IMG/VR virus record: IMGVR_UViG_3300010392_000147
Span: 1 to 38,638 of that record
Origin: a virus
Length of the DNA stretch: 38,638 nucleotides
Direction: 5' to 3' (one strand)
Made by a program: the position numbers and the translations under genes. Shown here one piece after another: positions 16,222 to 26,888 of this stretch; position 1 is the first letter of the stretch; each line of letters opens with the position of its first letter. The notes below the pieces were generated by a model. The model was not told the origin of the DNA, did not search any database, and saw only the letters and a list, made by a program, of their open reading frames with translations.

Positions 16222-18357
16222 ATGCCTCTAGATCGAGTTAGGCAACCCTCGTTTGTTCAAGGGGTCTCTACACAACCCGACACCCAGGTCCTAATGGCTT
16301 CGGCTAAAGGTATCACAAACGGATACGTAGACGTAGCTACAGGCCTGCGTAAGCGTAATGGTACCCAGTTCCATAAGGTTCTGGACCTTGATAATGCTGA
16401 CGATGACTACACTACATTCTGGCTCCAGACAGGTGGTGAAGAGTTTGTCATGTTCCTGTCTGATGATGCGACAGATCCGATTCAGGTTTTCCGAATCTCG
16501 GATGGTGTCAGTGTTACTGTCAACTACAACGGTAATACAAAGACGTATATTAACAGTGGAACCGGGGTGGGTAAGTGGTCTGTGTTGTCTGTCTTTGACT
16601 CAACATTTATCGCGAACAAAGAAGTTACAGTAGCCCGCACCGGGTCAGCTTCAGACTACCCTGCAGATTATGGGTCAGATTGGAAGGGTGACTTTATTGA
16701 TATTAATGACTTCTATGACACGCATGGAGTACCTACTGCAACCAACGAGGGGTTTGCATTCCGAACCCTAAACGGGACAGCCGGTAGGCCTGCGGGGTAC
16801 TATGAAGTTACAAGCCCGCACGACGATACAGCTGTAGACCACCTAACTCGTCTTGTCTCCCCAGCCGCAAACTCTGAGTTGGACGAAGACACAATGCCGG
16901 TCCAGATGGTCTACGATAGTACCGGTCCCTCTTTCACTGTGGATACTCCAGATTGGGAATCCCGGTATGCGGGGGACGATTCAACCAATCCCGGTCCGTC
17001 CTTTGTTGGGCGTAACATTACTGAACTAGTGTTCCACCGAAACAGATTATGGTTGTTTGCGGATGAGGTTGCCTGTGCGTCAGCTACCCGGAAGTACTTT
17101 ACTTTCTGGATCAACGACTACACAAACGTAACCCCGGATGATTTTATTGACGAACTGATTACAGATGAAGGCCTGAATACAATCAAGTACGCGGTGCCCT
17201 TCTCTAAATCCTTAAACCTGTTCACCAACGGGAACCGTCAGTTTGAGATTAGGTCCGATGGACCCCTGGCCCCAGACTCTTTATCTATTCTTCCGACAAC
17301 CGCGTATGGTATCAGCGACAGTGTAAGGCCTATCAAGCTGGGTACCCAGATGTACTTTTTCACACCGTACACGGACTACGCCCAGCTGTATGAGTATTAC
17401 TACCTGGACAACGCGGCCAACAATGTAGCGGAAGACGTGACCTCTCACGTTAAAAACTACATCACAGAAGAAATAACTAACATGACGGGCGAGGTCAACA
17501 ACAGTATGATCTTCGCCCACGGGGACGACACCCGCTCCCTGTACGCCTACAAAATGCAATGGACAGGTAACCAGAAAGCACAGTCTGCTTGGTGCACCTG
17601 GACACTACCAGATAACAACTACACAATACAGTCCACCCGTGTTCTGGGGGACAACCTGTGGTTCCTTGTACGATCCTATGGTGGGTCTACCTACCAGTGG
17701 ATGCTCATTAAGATGACGATTACTGAGAAGCTCGTCGATCCAAACGTTCCCTACAGTATTCATCTTGACTATAGTGAAACACAAGACGGAACTGGTACCT
17801 ACTCATCTGGTACCAACACCACCTACTGGGATCTCAACTATAACGTTGAGTCACAAGATGTTGTTGTCATTCCCCTTAGCGGGAGTAAACCCGGTCTTTC
17901 AATTGCCGCAACAACTACGGAGCAATCGGAACATGTAACCCGTGTTACTGTTTCCGGTGATTACTCTAGTGAGTCGGTTATTATTGGTATACCGTTTGAG
18001 TTCAGGGTTGTACTACACACACCCTACTTTAAAGATAACCAGAACTCCCCAGTTACTGGTGCATTCTCTTTGAAGAAGCTAGTCCTCTACATTCAGGACA
18101 CAGTGCAGTTCGACCTGACTCAGACGGTACCCGGAGTTTCAACCCCCTATACAGCCCCCTACAGGTCAACCCAGATGGGGGCCAGTAACGTCGGTTACGA
18201 CACAATCCCTGTTGTGGATTTCGACGATCCTTCGTTTATCATTCTCGGTAAAGCAACAGAGATGGAGTTGGAAATCTCCGACACATCTGAGTTCCCATTA
18301 ACCTTAGTGTCTGCAGAGTACGCAGGTACGTTTAACCCTAGACGCCCAGTCAGATAA
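16222..18357 (+). CDS. Tail tubular protein B (nozzle, gp12-like)
   Basis: 711 aa (T7 gp12 is 794 aa), starting two bases after gp11. The N-terminus MPLDRVRQPSFVQGVSTQPD and the GLRKRNGTQFHKV segment are family hallmarks. The middle is beta-rich and includes NRLWLFADEVACASATRKYF and FTNGNRQFEIRSDGPLAPDS. The C-terminus TLVSAEYAGTFNPRRPVR matches T7 nozzle ends. Forms the hexameric tail nozzle that carries the fibres. Confidence 0.95.
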   Translation: MPLDRVRQPSFVQGVSTQPDTQVLMASAKGITNGYVDVATGLRKRNGTQFHKVLDLDNADDDYTTFWLQTGGEEFVMFLSDDATDPIQVFRISDGVSVTVNYNGNTKTYINSGTGVGKWSVLSVFDSTFIANKEVTVARTGSASDYPADYGSDWKGDFIDINDFYDTHGVPTATNEGFAFRTLNGTAGRPAGYYEVTSPHDDTAVDHLTRLVSPAANSELDEDTMPVQMVYDSTGPSFTVDTPDWESRYAGDDSTNPGPSFVGRNITELVFHRNRLWLFADEVACASATRKYFTFWINDYTNVTPDDFIDELITDEGLNTIKYAVPFSKSLNLFTNGNRQFEIRSDGPLAPDSLSILPTTAYGISDSVRPIKLGTQMYFFTPYTDYAQLYEYYYLDNAANNVAEDVTSHVKNYITEEITNMTGEVNNSMIFAHGDDTRSLYAYKMQWTGNQKAQSAWCTWTLPDNNYTIQSTRVLGDNLWFLVRSYGGSTYQWMLIKMTITEKLVDPNVPYSIHLDYSETQDGTGTYSSGTNTTYWDLNYNVESQDVVVIPLSGSKPGLSIAATTTEQSEHVTRVTVSGDYSSESVIIGIPFEFRVVLHTPYFKDNQNSPVTGAFSLKKLVLYIQDTVQFDLTQTVPGVSTPYTAPYRSTQMGASNVGYDTIPVVDFDDPSFIILGKATEMELEISDTSEFPLTLVSAEYAGTFNPRRPVR

Positions 18358-18366
18358 GGAGGGCAT

Positions 18367-18777
18367 ATGGCATTTCAAATCCTAGGTGCCCTTGGTCTCG
18401 GATACTCTCTGTTTAGTGGTATCATGGGAAACAAGGCTGCAGACAAGCAGGCCAGGGCTCAGGAAATGGCAGCCCGTATCGCAGCTGCCGACAAAAAAGA
18501 CAGAGCAGCTAAGGCGGCAGCCGCTAACGTAGGCCGACTCGCTGTCGGTAGTGCAGATAGAAACGCCTTTGGGCGTTCATCCCAAGCTATCGAGCTAAGC
18601 GAATTGGCAAAGAACGCAGAAGCTGAGGAATCGATCAATAGTGATCTCAGTCTTCGTATTATGTCAATCGACCAACGGGCAGCCAACAGTAAGGTTGACC
18701 TTATCGGTGCCTCGATCTCCGGTCTGAGTGCCGGTCTCGAATTCGGGGATAACCTTAATACTCTGTTTGGAGACTAA
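18367..18777 (+). CDS. Internal virion protein B-like (gp14-like), short
   Basis: 136 aa against 196 aa in T7. It follows AAGGAGG. The N-terminus (FQILGALGLGYSLFSGIMGN) is hydrophobic, and the rest is Ala-rich helix (ARAQEMAARIAAADKKDRAA). This composition and the slot between nozzle and the large internal proteins identify it as the ejectosome component that inserts in the host outer membrane. Assignment is by position and composition, with little direct sequence identity visible. Confidence 0.75.
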   Translation: MAFQILGALGLGYSLFSGIMGNKAADKQARAQEMAARIAAADKKDRAAKAAAANVGRLAVGSADRNAFGRSSQAIELSELAKNAEAEESINSDLSLRIMSIDQRAANSKVDLIGASISGLSAGLEFGDNLNTLFGD

Positions 18778-18780
18778 GTG

Positions 18781-21246
18781 ATGAGACAGCAACCTATTTC
18801 TGTCCCAACGGCTAGTCAGTTACAGACGGATAGACAAAACCCAACTATTAACACACCTAACTTTCAAACGGGTGTTCGTAATAGAGGGCTGGATATTGTC
18901 CAGGCCCTAGCGAAAGCCTCAGGCGTTGCCGCTAACATCGCTGTTAAGCAGAGACAACCCTCTGCAGAAGAGCAGAATAAGCAGTACGAAGAGCAGCTCC
19001 TCGAACTTGAGGAGTATGAAACCCGATACACCAAAGCTAAGGCAAGCGGTGATCGGACAGCTACGGAGATGTACTACCGTAAAATCCTAGACATCGGACA
19101 GCGTGGTGCCCAGGATGGTGAACTGAACCCCGGACAACGTGGTACATTCCACAACCGAATCCAACAGTACTACACCCAAGAAGCCGACCTAGCTCAGTCT
19201 CTTCTTAATAAACAACAACAAGAGCTATCAACCGAGCGTACCATTATTGGTGACGCCATCCACAACACAACACTCAACACACTCGGGAGCTTTGGTTCTA
19301 TTCACAGTTTTGTGAAGCGAGGACATCGTGGACCTGAGCTACGGGCTGGTATCCTAGAAGATACCGAGAACTACTACCTACTCAGTATGATGGAATCCTA
19401 CGGGATGTCCCCTGAGCAGGCTGGTGCAATGCTCGCAACTCCTGAGATAGAAGAGCAGATTACCACTACGGTCAACAGTCTTGTCAATCGTGTAAGTAAG
19501 CTTTACGACACGAAGGATGAGGAATCGTTCGCGGACCAAAAGAGGCAACATGCCTTTAATCTGTCCCAGAACGTGGCTGTCGATCCAGCTGAGCGTATTC
19601 ACCTACTGCAAACACAGTATGATATGACCTATACCTCGGCACAAAACCAGGTCAAGGGTGCAGAAGTTTCCGCGATGAAACGGCAACTACCCCTGACCAA
19701 ACTGGATCTTGATATAGTAGCAGGACGCACCGCTGACCCTGCTCTAGGGTTGACAGACTCCGAACAGAATTCCGTGGCTCGCAACTTAGCAACCAATGTG
19801 GTGCAATCCGTCACAGGGGATCTTACGGCTTCTGACTTTCTTAGCGGTACCGCCCTGAAACGAGCAGTGATCTCCCTTCGTGATTACGGGTTCGAAGTGA
19901 CCTATGACGACAGCGGTAAACCGACTATCGTTGGAGGCAACACAGATTTTGATGACGCCTTCTCTAAGGAGTTTGAGCGGTTTCTAGTTAGTGTGACCCC
20001 TCCCAAGTCTATTGCGTTCACTGACCCCTCACAGGCGGGCCAGATGTTCGACTCAGCTAACACCCTCTCGCTTATGCGGGGAATGGGGGACCCATCTAAT
20101 AGCCGCCGTTGGCAGAACCTAACCCAGGTCATGACCATGATGGATGCGGCCAACCCCGGTATGTTTGATAAACCCCTAGATGGGGTTGACGGACCCACCC
20201 TGGGGCAAGCCACTACAAGCTCTCTTAACTACTGGCTACACGGGGATATCCCTAAGGGCCAGGAGAAGAAAGCAGAGTTAGACGCAGCCCAGGTGATGGG
20301 AGAAGTTATGGCTCGGTACTTAGAGCACTCGGATATCACCCCCGACGGGCTCGCAGACTCCGTTACAGAGGCCCTAGAACTTGGAGGGGCAGCGGGTGCG
20401 GCCTGGGCTCTACAGTTTGTGTACGGTGGTGGAGACGCCTTGAGGACACAACTAGAGTTACAGGGAATGCCCGAAGACACTAAGTATGCGTTGAACACCC
20501 TTCTAACAGACTCAGTAACTACCGGTCTGGTTCCTGATCGGTTCCAGAATCAGGATATTGGGCAGCAGGTTCAGGAACTACGCCAAGAGTACCGCCAGGT
20601 TCAGGAGTTTAAAAATCGATTGAACCTAGACCCCCACCGCCAACAGAAGATCACCGAACAGATTCGACAACTACTACCGGGGACTCCGGTGGACAAAGAC
20701 ACGTTCGATGTGCTAGGTGGGTACATGGCAATCCTGAATGAACAGGGCCATGAAGGTGAGACTCTTTTAAATAAAGCCCTGAAACTGGCTGAAGCTGATG
20801 GTGTTAAGGCTTATGTTGATTACAATACCGGACGCTTAGCGACTCTTAGTATGAGTAGGGGAGCATTTACCCGATCAAACGAAGACTATGCTAAAGTGTA
20901 TGACTTCCTTCGGAAAGCCGGTAAGACTCAGGCCCAACACCAGGGTAACATCGCCCGAGCAGGTCTCACAGTAGACTTTAACAACTCCTATATGGAGAGG
21001 TACCCTGATGAGTTCTTCCAAGAAGAATTAGGAATCAAACCTCTAGAAGCAACAGCTATGAGAGATATCCTCATGGGAGTAGACACGTTTAATACCGTAC
21101 GAATCTCCCAGACTAGGGACCAAACCCTCAACGGGGGTGTTATGCTTCAGTTCATCTACATGAACACAGATCGTTCTGTGAGACGAACTCGCACCATACC
21201 CCTCTCCGAGCAACAGTATCAATCTCTTATCACAGGTAACAAATGA
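18781..21246 (+). CDS. Internal virion protein C-like (gp15-like)
   Basis: 821 aa from ATG 18781, with GGAG seven bases upstream; a GTG at 18778 is the alternative. It is mostly soluble helix with charged repeats such as EEQNKQYEEQLLELEEYETR. T7 gp15 (747 aa) forms the periplasmic tunnel of the ejectosome with gp16, and this gene sits directly before the gp16-like gene with an ATGA overlap. Identity is by length, order and helical composition. Confidence 0.8.
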   Translation: MRQQPISVPTASQLQTDRQNPTINTPNFQTGVRNRGLDIVQALAKASGVAANIAVKQRQPSAEEQNKQYEEQLLELEEYETRYTKAKASGDRTATEMYYRKILDIGQRGAQDGELNPGQRGTFHNRIQQYYTQEADLAQSLLNKQQQELSTERTIIGDAIHNTTLNTLGSFGSIHSFVKRGHRGPELRAGILEDTENYYLLSMMESYGMSPEQAGAMLATPEIEEQITTTVNSLVNRVSKLYDTKDEESFADQKRQHAFNLSQNVAVDPAERIHLLQTQYDMTYTSAQNQVKGAEVSAMKRQLPLTKLDLDIVAGRTADPALGLTDSEQNSVARNLATNVVQSVTGDLTASDFLSGTALKRAVISLRDYGFEVTYDDSGKPTIVGGNTDFDDAFSKEFERFLVSVTPPKSIAFTDPSQAGQMFDSANTLSLMRGMGDPSNSRRWQNLTQVMTMMDAANPGMFDKPLDGVDGPTLGQATTSSLNYWLHGDIPKGQEKKAELDAAQVMGEVMARYLEHSDITPDGLADSVTEALELGGAAGAAWALQFVYGGGDALRTQLELQGMPEDTKYALNTLLTDSVTTGLVPDRFQNQDIGQQVQELRQEYRQVQEFKNRLNLDPHRQQKITEQIRQLLPGTPVDKDTFDVLGGYMAILNEQGHEGETLLNKALKLAEADGVKAYVDYNTGRLATLSMSRGAFTRSNEDYAKVYDFLRKAGKTQAQHQGNIARAGLTVDFNNSYMERYPDEFFQEELGIKPLEATAMRDILMGVDTFNTVRISQTRDQTLNGGVMLQFIYMNTDRSVRRTRTIPLSEQQYQSLITGNK

Positions 21247-24200
21247 CAAACGACGAACGACGGGGCCTTCTACGGCTCCCTACACAAAGACCAGAAAACG
21301 TCCAACCGACCTTCATCTCGTCACAAGGCCTTCCGTCGTACCGTCCTGACAGCACCGCCTATGGATCAATCGGGACGCGACTACAACAGCAGGCGTCCAC
21401 GGCATTCGACCCATTTGCAGATGACGTCGACCCCCTTACATATGCCCTGAACTCAGTGGCTGGGTGGATCGCTGCAGATGCTAATCGAGGATTCGTAGAC
21501 AGGGCTACACTAGGTATCGAGGAAACCCCCGATGCCTATATTACACCCGAGGGCTCGATCTCGAAAGATGAAGTAACCGGCCCTGACATACCCAAAATCA
21601 TCTCCCCCGGTGTCAAGCACCTACTTGATGAAAGGGGATTTGATTACGAGGCTCTTGAGGACCTTTCGTTTGAAGAGGCCCAAGAAAGGGTTAAGTACTT
21701 TCTTCTCGTCTCCCGACTAGAAGATCAACTTCAAGCAAACACCGAGGGGTGGTTAGAGACGACGGTCGGGGTTGCTGGAACGTTCGGCACCGAGGTGTTG
21801 ACCGATCCTCTAAACATTGCCTCCATCGGGTACGCATCACTAGCAAAGAACGCATCTAAGAAAATTCTGATGAACGCTTCTCAACGTCTCTCAACAAAAG
21901 CAGGAGCAGCTAACGGTCTTACCAAGGTTGAGAAGTTTGTCCTGTCCGCCTCAGAGAGACTTGACGCAAACAAAACGGTTAGTGGTGCTATACTAAATAA
22001 CAACTGGACTCGCAACCACGGAGCGTTGATGCTCGGGTTAGAGGCCGGTACCCTAAACACAGCGGCAGACTTAATGCTGCAAAACCAAACAGACGACATC
22101 CTGGATAAGTACCTAGAGTACGATGAGGGTTGGTGGAGCTTCCAGCAATCAGCAACGTCTGGGTTGTTGGGCCTGGGGTTGGGTTATGGTCTGGGTAAGT
22201 TCTTCTTACCTGGGGCCGACCAGCTCACTAAACGGGATGCAGCAGCTGCTAGACTTCTGTCACCGGAAGACCGAGCAGCCCTAGATGGTCGCCCTACTTT
22301 GTTTGAAGACCGACGCATCGCTCTGGATGCTGAGGACGTGAGTGATGATGCTGTGTTTACTATCATCGAAGGGCACCTCAGTACCTTCACGACTAGCCAG
22401 CGAAACCTACTGAACAGAATGCTGTCAGAATCTACAGATTACGATCTGAAAGAGCTGGCTAAGTTCATGCTTCAGAAACCTACACTCAAAGAGATTCAAA
22501 ATTTCATTGGGTACGTCGACCAGCAGGAACTATTTGCCGCCTCTGTTCGTGTTACACAGCTAGAGGCTGACTACAAGAATCTAGCAACGAAGCGAGCAGC
22601 CGAAGGAAAACCCCTCTCGAACATCGAGAAGCATAACTGGGAAGCTAAAATTCAAAAGGCTAAAGACGAACAAGCTAAGATTGCTTTTCCCACAGCTCCT
22701 AAGGATACAACCCTCAAGCGGTTAGCCCAACAGACAGCAGACCTGCGTGAGCGGGTGATCAAGCTAACCAACGAAAACGCGAATGTAGAAAAGATCAACG
22801 AAGTAATTAAGGAATGGAAGAAGATCGACAAACAACTCCAAGAAGTCCAGACTTCAATCTCAGGAGCGTTTCGATCAGATGACCAGGTTGAGCTGCTTGA
22901 ATTCATTGATAGCTTTGATCGACCCCGCACAGACCGGCTTGACCCCGGTCGCCAGGCGGACCTTATGCGGATTCTATTCCAGACCGGGGATTTCGACTTC
23001 CCCCTTCATAACGGGACAGTAGCCTCTAAGGTTCTCAATAACCGGGTATTCAGCTCTATTGCTTCTCTCGGTACTCGTCGCCACGATGTTGAGCAACTAG
23101 CTTCAAAAAGCAGAATGGCTTCTCTCCTGGCTAATATGATTCACCCACTCGCTCATACTAATTCCAGTATGGTCGGTGGAGAAAGCGTAACCAGTCTATC
23201 CCACCTGTACAGTCGGATACGTGCTCGTATGGAAACATACATAGCCGGACCGACTGAAGCACTTCACCGAAGAGCTGGGGGGAATAAGGCACAGCTGGAT
23301 AGAGATTACATCGACGCAATGCGAGTGGCTGCTGGTATTGACTCTACCGACGACGAGTTGGTAGCCGAGCTAGCGAACGCCTACCGTAAGTTCTACGATG
23401 AGATGGGGCAGTACGGAGCTAGAACTAGCACCTTTGGTGGCTTGCTCGAAGACTTTGTGCACATTACCCTTAACCCCGAAGCAGCCAACAAGCATGGTAA
23501 GATGCTTCGTACTAAGCTAGGGGAGAGGTATAAGAAGACCTATATGGCAAACGACAACGACACACCCCTTCACATTGGGGCTATGATGCGTGCAGAGATT
23601 GTCGATGCCGACGGTAAATATAACGCAGACTTTGGAGATATCGGTAGACTCAAGAAGCTTGAGGATCTTATTGAACTGAAGTTTGCAGACGGGACTAGTG
23701 CCTTTGATCGGTACTTAGATCTGCTGGAAAGCACGCTAGAAGAGCACGCAGCTGCTGCTATCCACAACAAGGTTAACTCCCTAGGGGGTAAAGTGTTAAC
23801 AGCACAAGCCAAATCCCGTGGTGACAGTTCCCAAGCATGGCGGGCTGTTCGGTCAGATCTTCAGCGGAAGATCGAACAAGAGTTCTTCTTGGACCGGGAT
23901 ATCATGGAGGCGGGTGTTGTTGAGCTAAACCCAATCATGAACGGCCTGTCATACAACTTCGGATCTGGTGTGCGTATCGCTCGTCAGGATGCCGTCAATC
24001 GTGTGACAGGACGTACTGACCTAACATGGGAGGGCCTGGTTGAGCTCACTCGGCGAGAGGTGTTCTCCCTGTCACAGGAGACACAAGCCGGGCGAAAGGC
24101 TGCCGAATCGTTAATCGAAACCCTCATGGATGCAGAGCGGGATGTGTCAGGACGCAACATCTCCCTAGGAGAAGGTGAGCTATCTAACCACCTGCTCGCG

Positions 24201-25559
24201 ACCAACGTTCGTAATGTCGGGGGTGCTTTCGTTAACCCCGGTATCGGTGTGGCAATGTCGTCTGTAGAAATCCCCGCCGCTATCGTCGAGTTGTCCAGTA
24301 AGTTCGGTATTAAGAACACAACAAGGGCAGCTATTAAGATTCTTCGGGACGGTAACTTCTCTCGTGAGCAGTTGCGGTCCATCGGTAAAGGACTAGACTT
24401 CATTGTCCGCGAGCACCGGCATATGGCCTCCACTGGGTTTAGTGATGAATCCATTGTATTCGGTATGGCTGAACGATTCGCCGCCCCTTTCAAACACTTT
24501 GTTAGTGTAGCTAAAGGCGATCGGGCCCCCCGAACTCTCCGAGGCTCCTCTAACAAGGCTGCGAACATTGTGACAGCGGGTACAGAGGCTCTTGCAGATT
24601 ACGCTCGTATGGGTTCATTTGAAGAGTTTCTAACCAACCGCAGTCGAGCAGCTATTGCCTACATCCACCTCAACCAAGCGATGGAGTACCTACCGAAGCT
24701 AGCCAAACTCGCCGAGAAAACCACCACGTTTGGTGATCTCAAAGGCTTCAAGAGAGCCGCACGCGAGTCTGGGTTTGGTGGTAAGTGGGCCCTAGCCCAG
24801 GAGTTTACTGATGCTGGGCTTACTGGCTCTGACACACTCGCAGGGCTTAATCTACTTAAGGCCAACGGGGTAGATAACGTTGCTGATGGTCAACAGGTCT
24901 CTGCTGCTATCTACAAAATCAAAGACGGCAACCAACGGGAATTGGCTACCGAAGCCTACAACAAACTATTAGACTACGCCCGACAGTCCGTCGATAACTT
25001 CATTGTGAATCCTTCGGTTTGGGACCGCCCATCACACGGACCTAACCCGATGATTCAACTTCTCAACACTTTCCTTTCTTATCCCCGAGGTTTCCGCAAT
25101 AACCGACTGCGTCCTATTGCAGATCGGGGTGCGACTTCACTCCTGTTCTGGTCTGGTTTCTTCCTTATTGCTGAAACCGTTAACAGAAACCTACAGTCAA
25201 TGATCTTTAAAGGTGAAAAACCCTCAGATCTCCTGGAGGCTTGGGAGGAAGATCCCTCTGAGATGACTCTTCGTAGCGTGTCGGCAGTCCCATTCCTGGG
25301 TCCGTATCAAGACGGTGTATTCCGTATGATACACAAGGCGTTTGGTGGGGACAGTCGGGTACGTTTAGGGGGTAGCCCCGGTCTAGGTATTACAGGGCAG
25401 CTTGTCAACGATGTTTTAGACATCAGCCAAGCCGTACTGAGTCCTGACGAAGAGTTAGACAAGGAGGCGTTGTATCGTCTTGAGAAAGCATTTCCAATCT
25501 TAAACTGGGTTCTTCCTCGTGCTATACAAAGCATGGTTGAATCTGCTATTGAGGAATAA
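21243..25559 (+). CDS. Internal virion protein D-like (gp16-like)
   Basis: 1438 aa, the largest gene (T7 gp16 is 1318 aa). The N-terminal region (residues 1-150) shows none of the lytic transglycosylase residues I would expect from T7 gp16, so the peptidoglycan-cutting domain may be absent or too divergent to see. There are hydrophobic helices around residues 170-200 and 300-325 (SGLLGLGLGYGLGKFFLPG). Near the C-terminus are LFWSGFFLIAETVNRN and other helices that could be membrane-interacting. Its role would be DNA ejection. Start by ATGA overlap. Confidence 0.85.
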   Translation: MTNDERRGLLRLPTQRPENVQPTFISSQGLPSYRPDSTAYGSIGTRLQQQASTAFDPFADDVDPLTYALNSVAGWIAADANRGFVDRATLGIEETPDAYITPEGSISKDEVTGPDIPKIISPGVKHLLDERGFDYEALEDLSFEEAQERVKYFLLVSRLEDQLQANTEGWLETTVGVAGTFGTEVLTDPLNIASIGYASLAKNASKKILMNASQRLSTKAGAANGLTKVEKFVLSASERLDANKTVSGAILNNNWTRNHGALMLGLEAGTLNTAADLMLQNQTDDILDKYLEYDEGWWSFQQSATSGLLGLGLGYGLGKFFLPGADQLTKRDAAAARLLSPEDRAALDGRPTLFEDRRIALDAEDVSDDAVFTIIEGHLSTFTTSQRNLLNRMLSESTDYDLKELAKFMLQKPTLKEIQNFIGYVDQQELFAASVRVTQLEADYKNLATKRAAEGKPLSNIEKHNWEAKIQKAKDEQAKIAFPTAPKDTTLKRLAQQTADLRERVIKLTNENANVEKINEVIKEWKKIDKQLQEVQTSISGAFRSDDQVELLEFIDSFDRPRTDRLDPGRQADLMRILFQTGDFDFPLHNGTVASKVLNNRVFSSIASLGTRRHDVEQLASKSRMASLLANMIHPLAHTNSSMVGGESVTSLSHLYSRIRARMETYIAGPTEALHRRAGGNKAQLDRDYIDAMRVAAGIDSTDDELVAELANAYRKFYDEMGQYGARTSTFGGLLEDFVHITLNPEAANKHGKMLRTKLGERYKKTYMANDNDTPLHIGAMMRAEIVDADGKYNADFGDIGRLKKLEDLIELKFADGTSAFDRYLDLLESTLEEHAAAAIHNKVNSLGGKVLTAQAKSRGDSSQAWRAVRSDLQRKIEQEFFLDRDIMEAGVVELNPIMNGLSYNFGSGVRIARQDAVNRVTGRTDLTWEGLVELTRREVFSLSQETQAGRKAAESLIETLMDAERDVSGRNISLGEGELSNHLLATNVRNVGGAFVNPGIGVAMSSVEIPAAIVELSSKFGIKNTTRAAIKILRDGNFSREQLRSIGKGLDFIVREHRHMASTGFSDESIVFGMAERFAAPFKHFVSVAKGDRAPRTLRGSSNKAANIVTAGTEALADYARMGSFEEFLTNRSRAAIAYIHLNQAMEYLPKLAKLAEKTTTFGDLKGFKRAARESGFGGKWALAQEFTDAGLTGSDTLAGLNLLKANGVDNVADGQQVSAAIYKIKDGNQRELATEAYNKLLDYARQSVDNFIVNPSVWDRPSHGPNPMIQLLNTFLSYPRGFRNNRLRPIADRGATSLLFWSGFFLIAETVNRNLQSMIFKGEKPSDLLEAWEEDPSEMTLRSVSAVPFLGPYQDGVFRMIHKAFGGDSRVRLGGSPGLGITGQLVNDVLDISQAVLSPDEELDKEALYRLEKAFPILNWVLPRAIQSMVESAIEE

Positions 25560-25562
25560 AAC

Positions 25563-26888
25563 ATGAGTGCGACTACAAGAGAATCTTATGTCCTCGATGC
25601 CGGGGATGTGTCCAGTAGAACATTCAGCTTCAGTTCAATTGACTTACTTCCCACCTCTGTAGCCACAGCGGCTCAGCAGATTGATGTGTACCACACAGCT
25701 GCGGGGAGTGTGACTGAAACCCTTCTGACAGTAAGTACGGATTATACCATCGATGGATCGACTAAGATCGTGACTATTGATGCTGGGTACTCCATTGCTG
25801 TGGGGGACACGATAACTATTGATCGTGACACAGATCGCTCGGATCGATATATTGACTTTACCGGCCTCTCATATTTAGACGCCGACGCAAACAACAACGA
25901 TAGTGATAACCTTCTTCACTTGATTCAGGAAGTCTACACCAACGTAGCTGATGCCCTGCTAAAGAATACAGCAGGCACAGCATGGAACGGGCAGGGGCTT
26001 CCGTCAACAAACTGTGGGCAGGCTACAACCAGTACAGGTTGGGTCACCTACGGTCAGGTTGTGGCTCTGCTTGCTGATGCTGATGTCGCTGACATTGGAG
26101 AAGGCCTATACACAGAAGAAACGGGGGATGGTTCTCAGACAGAGTTTGAGCTAACCGACTTCCCGACAACCGATATCAACGCGGCCAAGGTGTGGGTCAC
26201 CATCGACGGTGTGACTCAGAGACCGGGTGTAGACTACACCTACTCCCTGAATGCCTCCAGTATACCTGTAGTGAACTTCATCGCAGGTGCCCCACCGGAC
26301 GACCTTGTTATCGGTTTCCGGGCTATCCCTGGTGTCGTTACTACTACTTATGCAGCGGCGACACTGGACGGGGATGTTATCATAGACAACACCCTTGACG
26401 GGGATGCTATTATCGATGGCACACTCGACGGAGACGCTCTGATAGATGATAGTGTCCCGCTTAGTAAGCTTGAGTTCCCGGACACAGCAGAGGACAATCG
26501 CTTTATTGTTGTGGATTCTTCGGAAACCGCGACACTGCAGACGATATCCAACAGTAACATCACCTCTACAGGTAGCATTGTTCGTACAGACATCGACAAC
26601 ACCCTTATTGAGGTAACAACCCCCGGTTCGGCTCTTAGCGGGACACCTACCTACACAAACGCTTCCTCAGGTACTGAGTTCGTTATTGCGTGTATTCGGG
26701 TTCAGACCCACGGTGGGAATATCTCCCTGACACCGGACGGGGGGTCCGCCGAAATAATCTTTGCGTGGAATGCCCCCGGAGGGGCTGTGCAGGATATCCC
26801 TGTAAGTGTTCTTGTGCCTCCCGCAGGCGTTCTAACGTTCACCTGTTCCTCGGGTACTCTTACCCGCATAACAGCGATGGAGGTCTAA
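25563..26888 (+). CDS. Tail fibre protein (gp17-like N-terminus)
   Basis: 441 aa. The first about 130 residues match the T7 gp17 attachment domain pattern, including TITIDRDTDRSDRYIDFTG and the LDADANNNDSDNLLHLIQEV helix. A second beta module follows (GDGSQTEFELTDFPTTD ... IDGVTQRPGVDYTYSL), then three 10-residue repeats and a C-terminal beta domain that is probably the receptor-binding tip. It is shorter than T7 gp17 (553 aa). The stop overlaps the next gene's start (TAATG), suggesting a partner protein. Confidence 0.9.
   Translation: MSATTRESYVLDAGDVSSRTFSFSSIDLLPTSVATAAQQIDVYHTAAGSVTETLLTVSTDYTIDGSTKIVTIDAGYSIAVGDTITIDRDTDRSDRYIDFTGLSYLDADANNNDSDNLLHLIQEVYTNVADALLKNTAGTAWNGQGLPSTNCGQATTSTGWVTYGQVVALLADADVADIGEGLYTEETGDGSQTEFELTDFPTTDINAAKVWVTIDGVTQRPGVDYTYSLNASSIPVVNFIAGAPPDDLVIGFRAIPGVVTTTYAAATLDGDVIIDNTLDGDAIIDGTLDGDALIDDSVPLSKLEFPDTAEDNRFIVVDSSETATLQTISNSNITSTGSIVRTDIDNTLIEVTTPGSALSGTPTYTNASSGTEFVIACIRVQTHGGNISLTPDGGSAEIIFAWNAPGGAVQDIPVSVLVPPAGVLTFTCSSGTLTRITAMEV
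26361..26450 (+). repeat. Three 30-bp in-frame repeats in the fibre
   Basis: Three consecutive units encode TLDGDVIIDN, TLDGDAIIDG and TLDGDALIDD. The DNA copies differ mostly at synonymous positions, so the protein pattern rather than the DNA is being kept. Such repeats would form a beta-helical or triple-stranded shaft rung in a trimeric fibre. Confidence 0.9.

Noticed and set aside
23984-24568. 194-codon - strand open frame inside the gp16-like gene
   Set aside because: Antisense by-product of codon bias in a conserved virion gene, with no ribosome-binding site.
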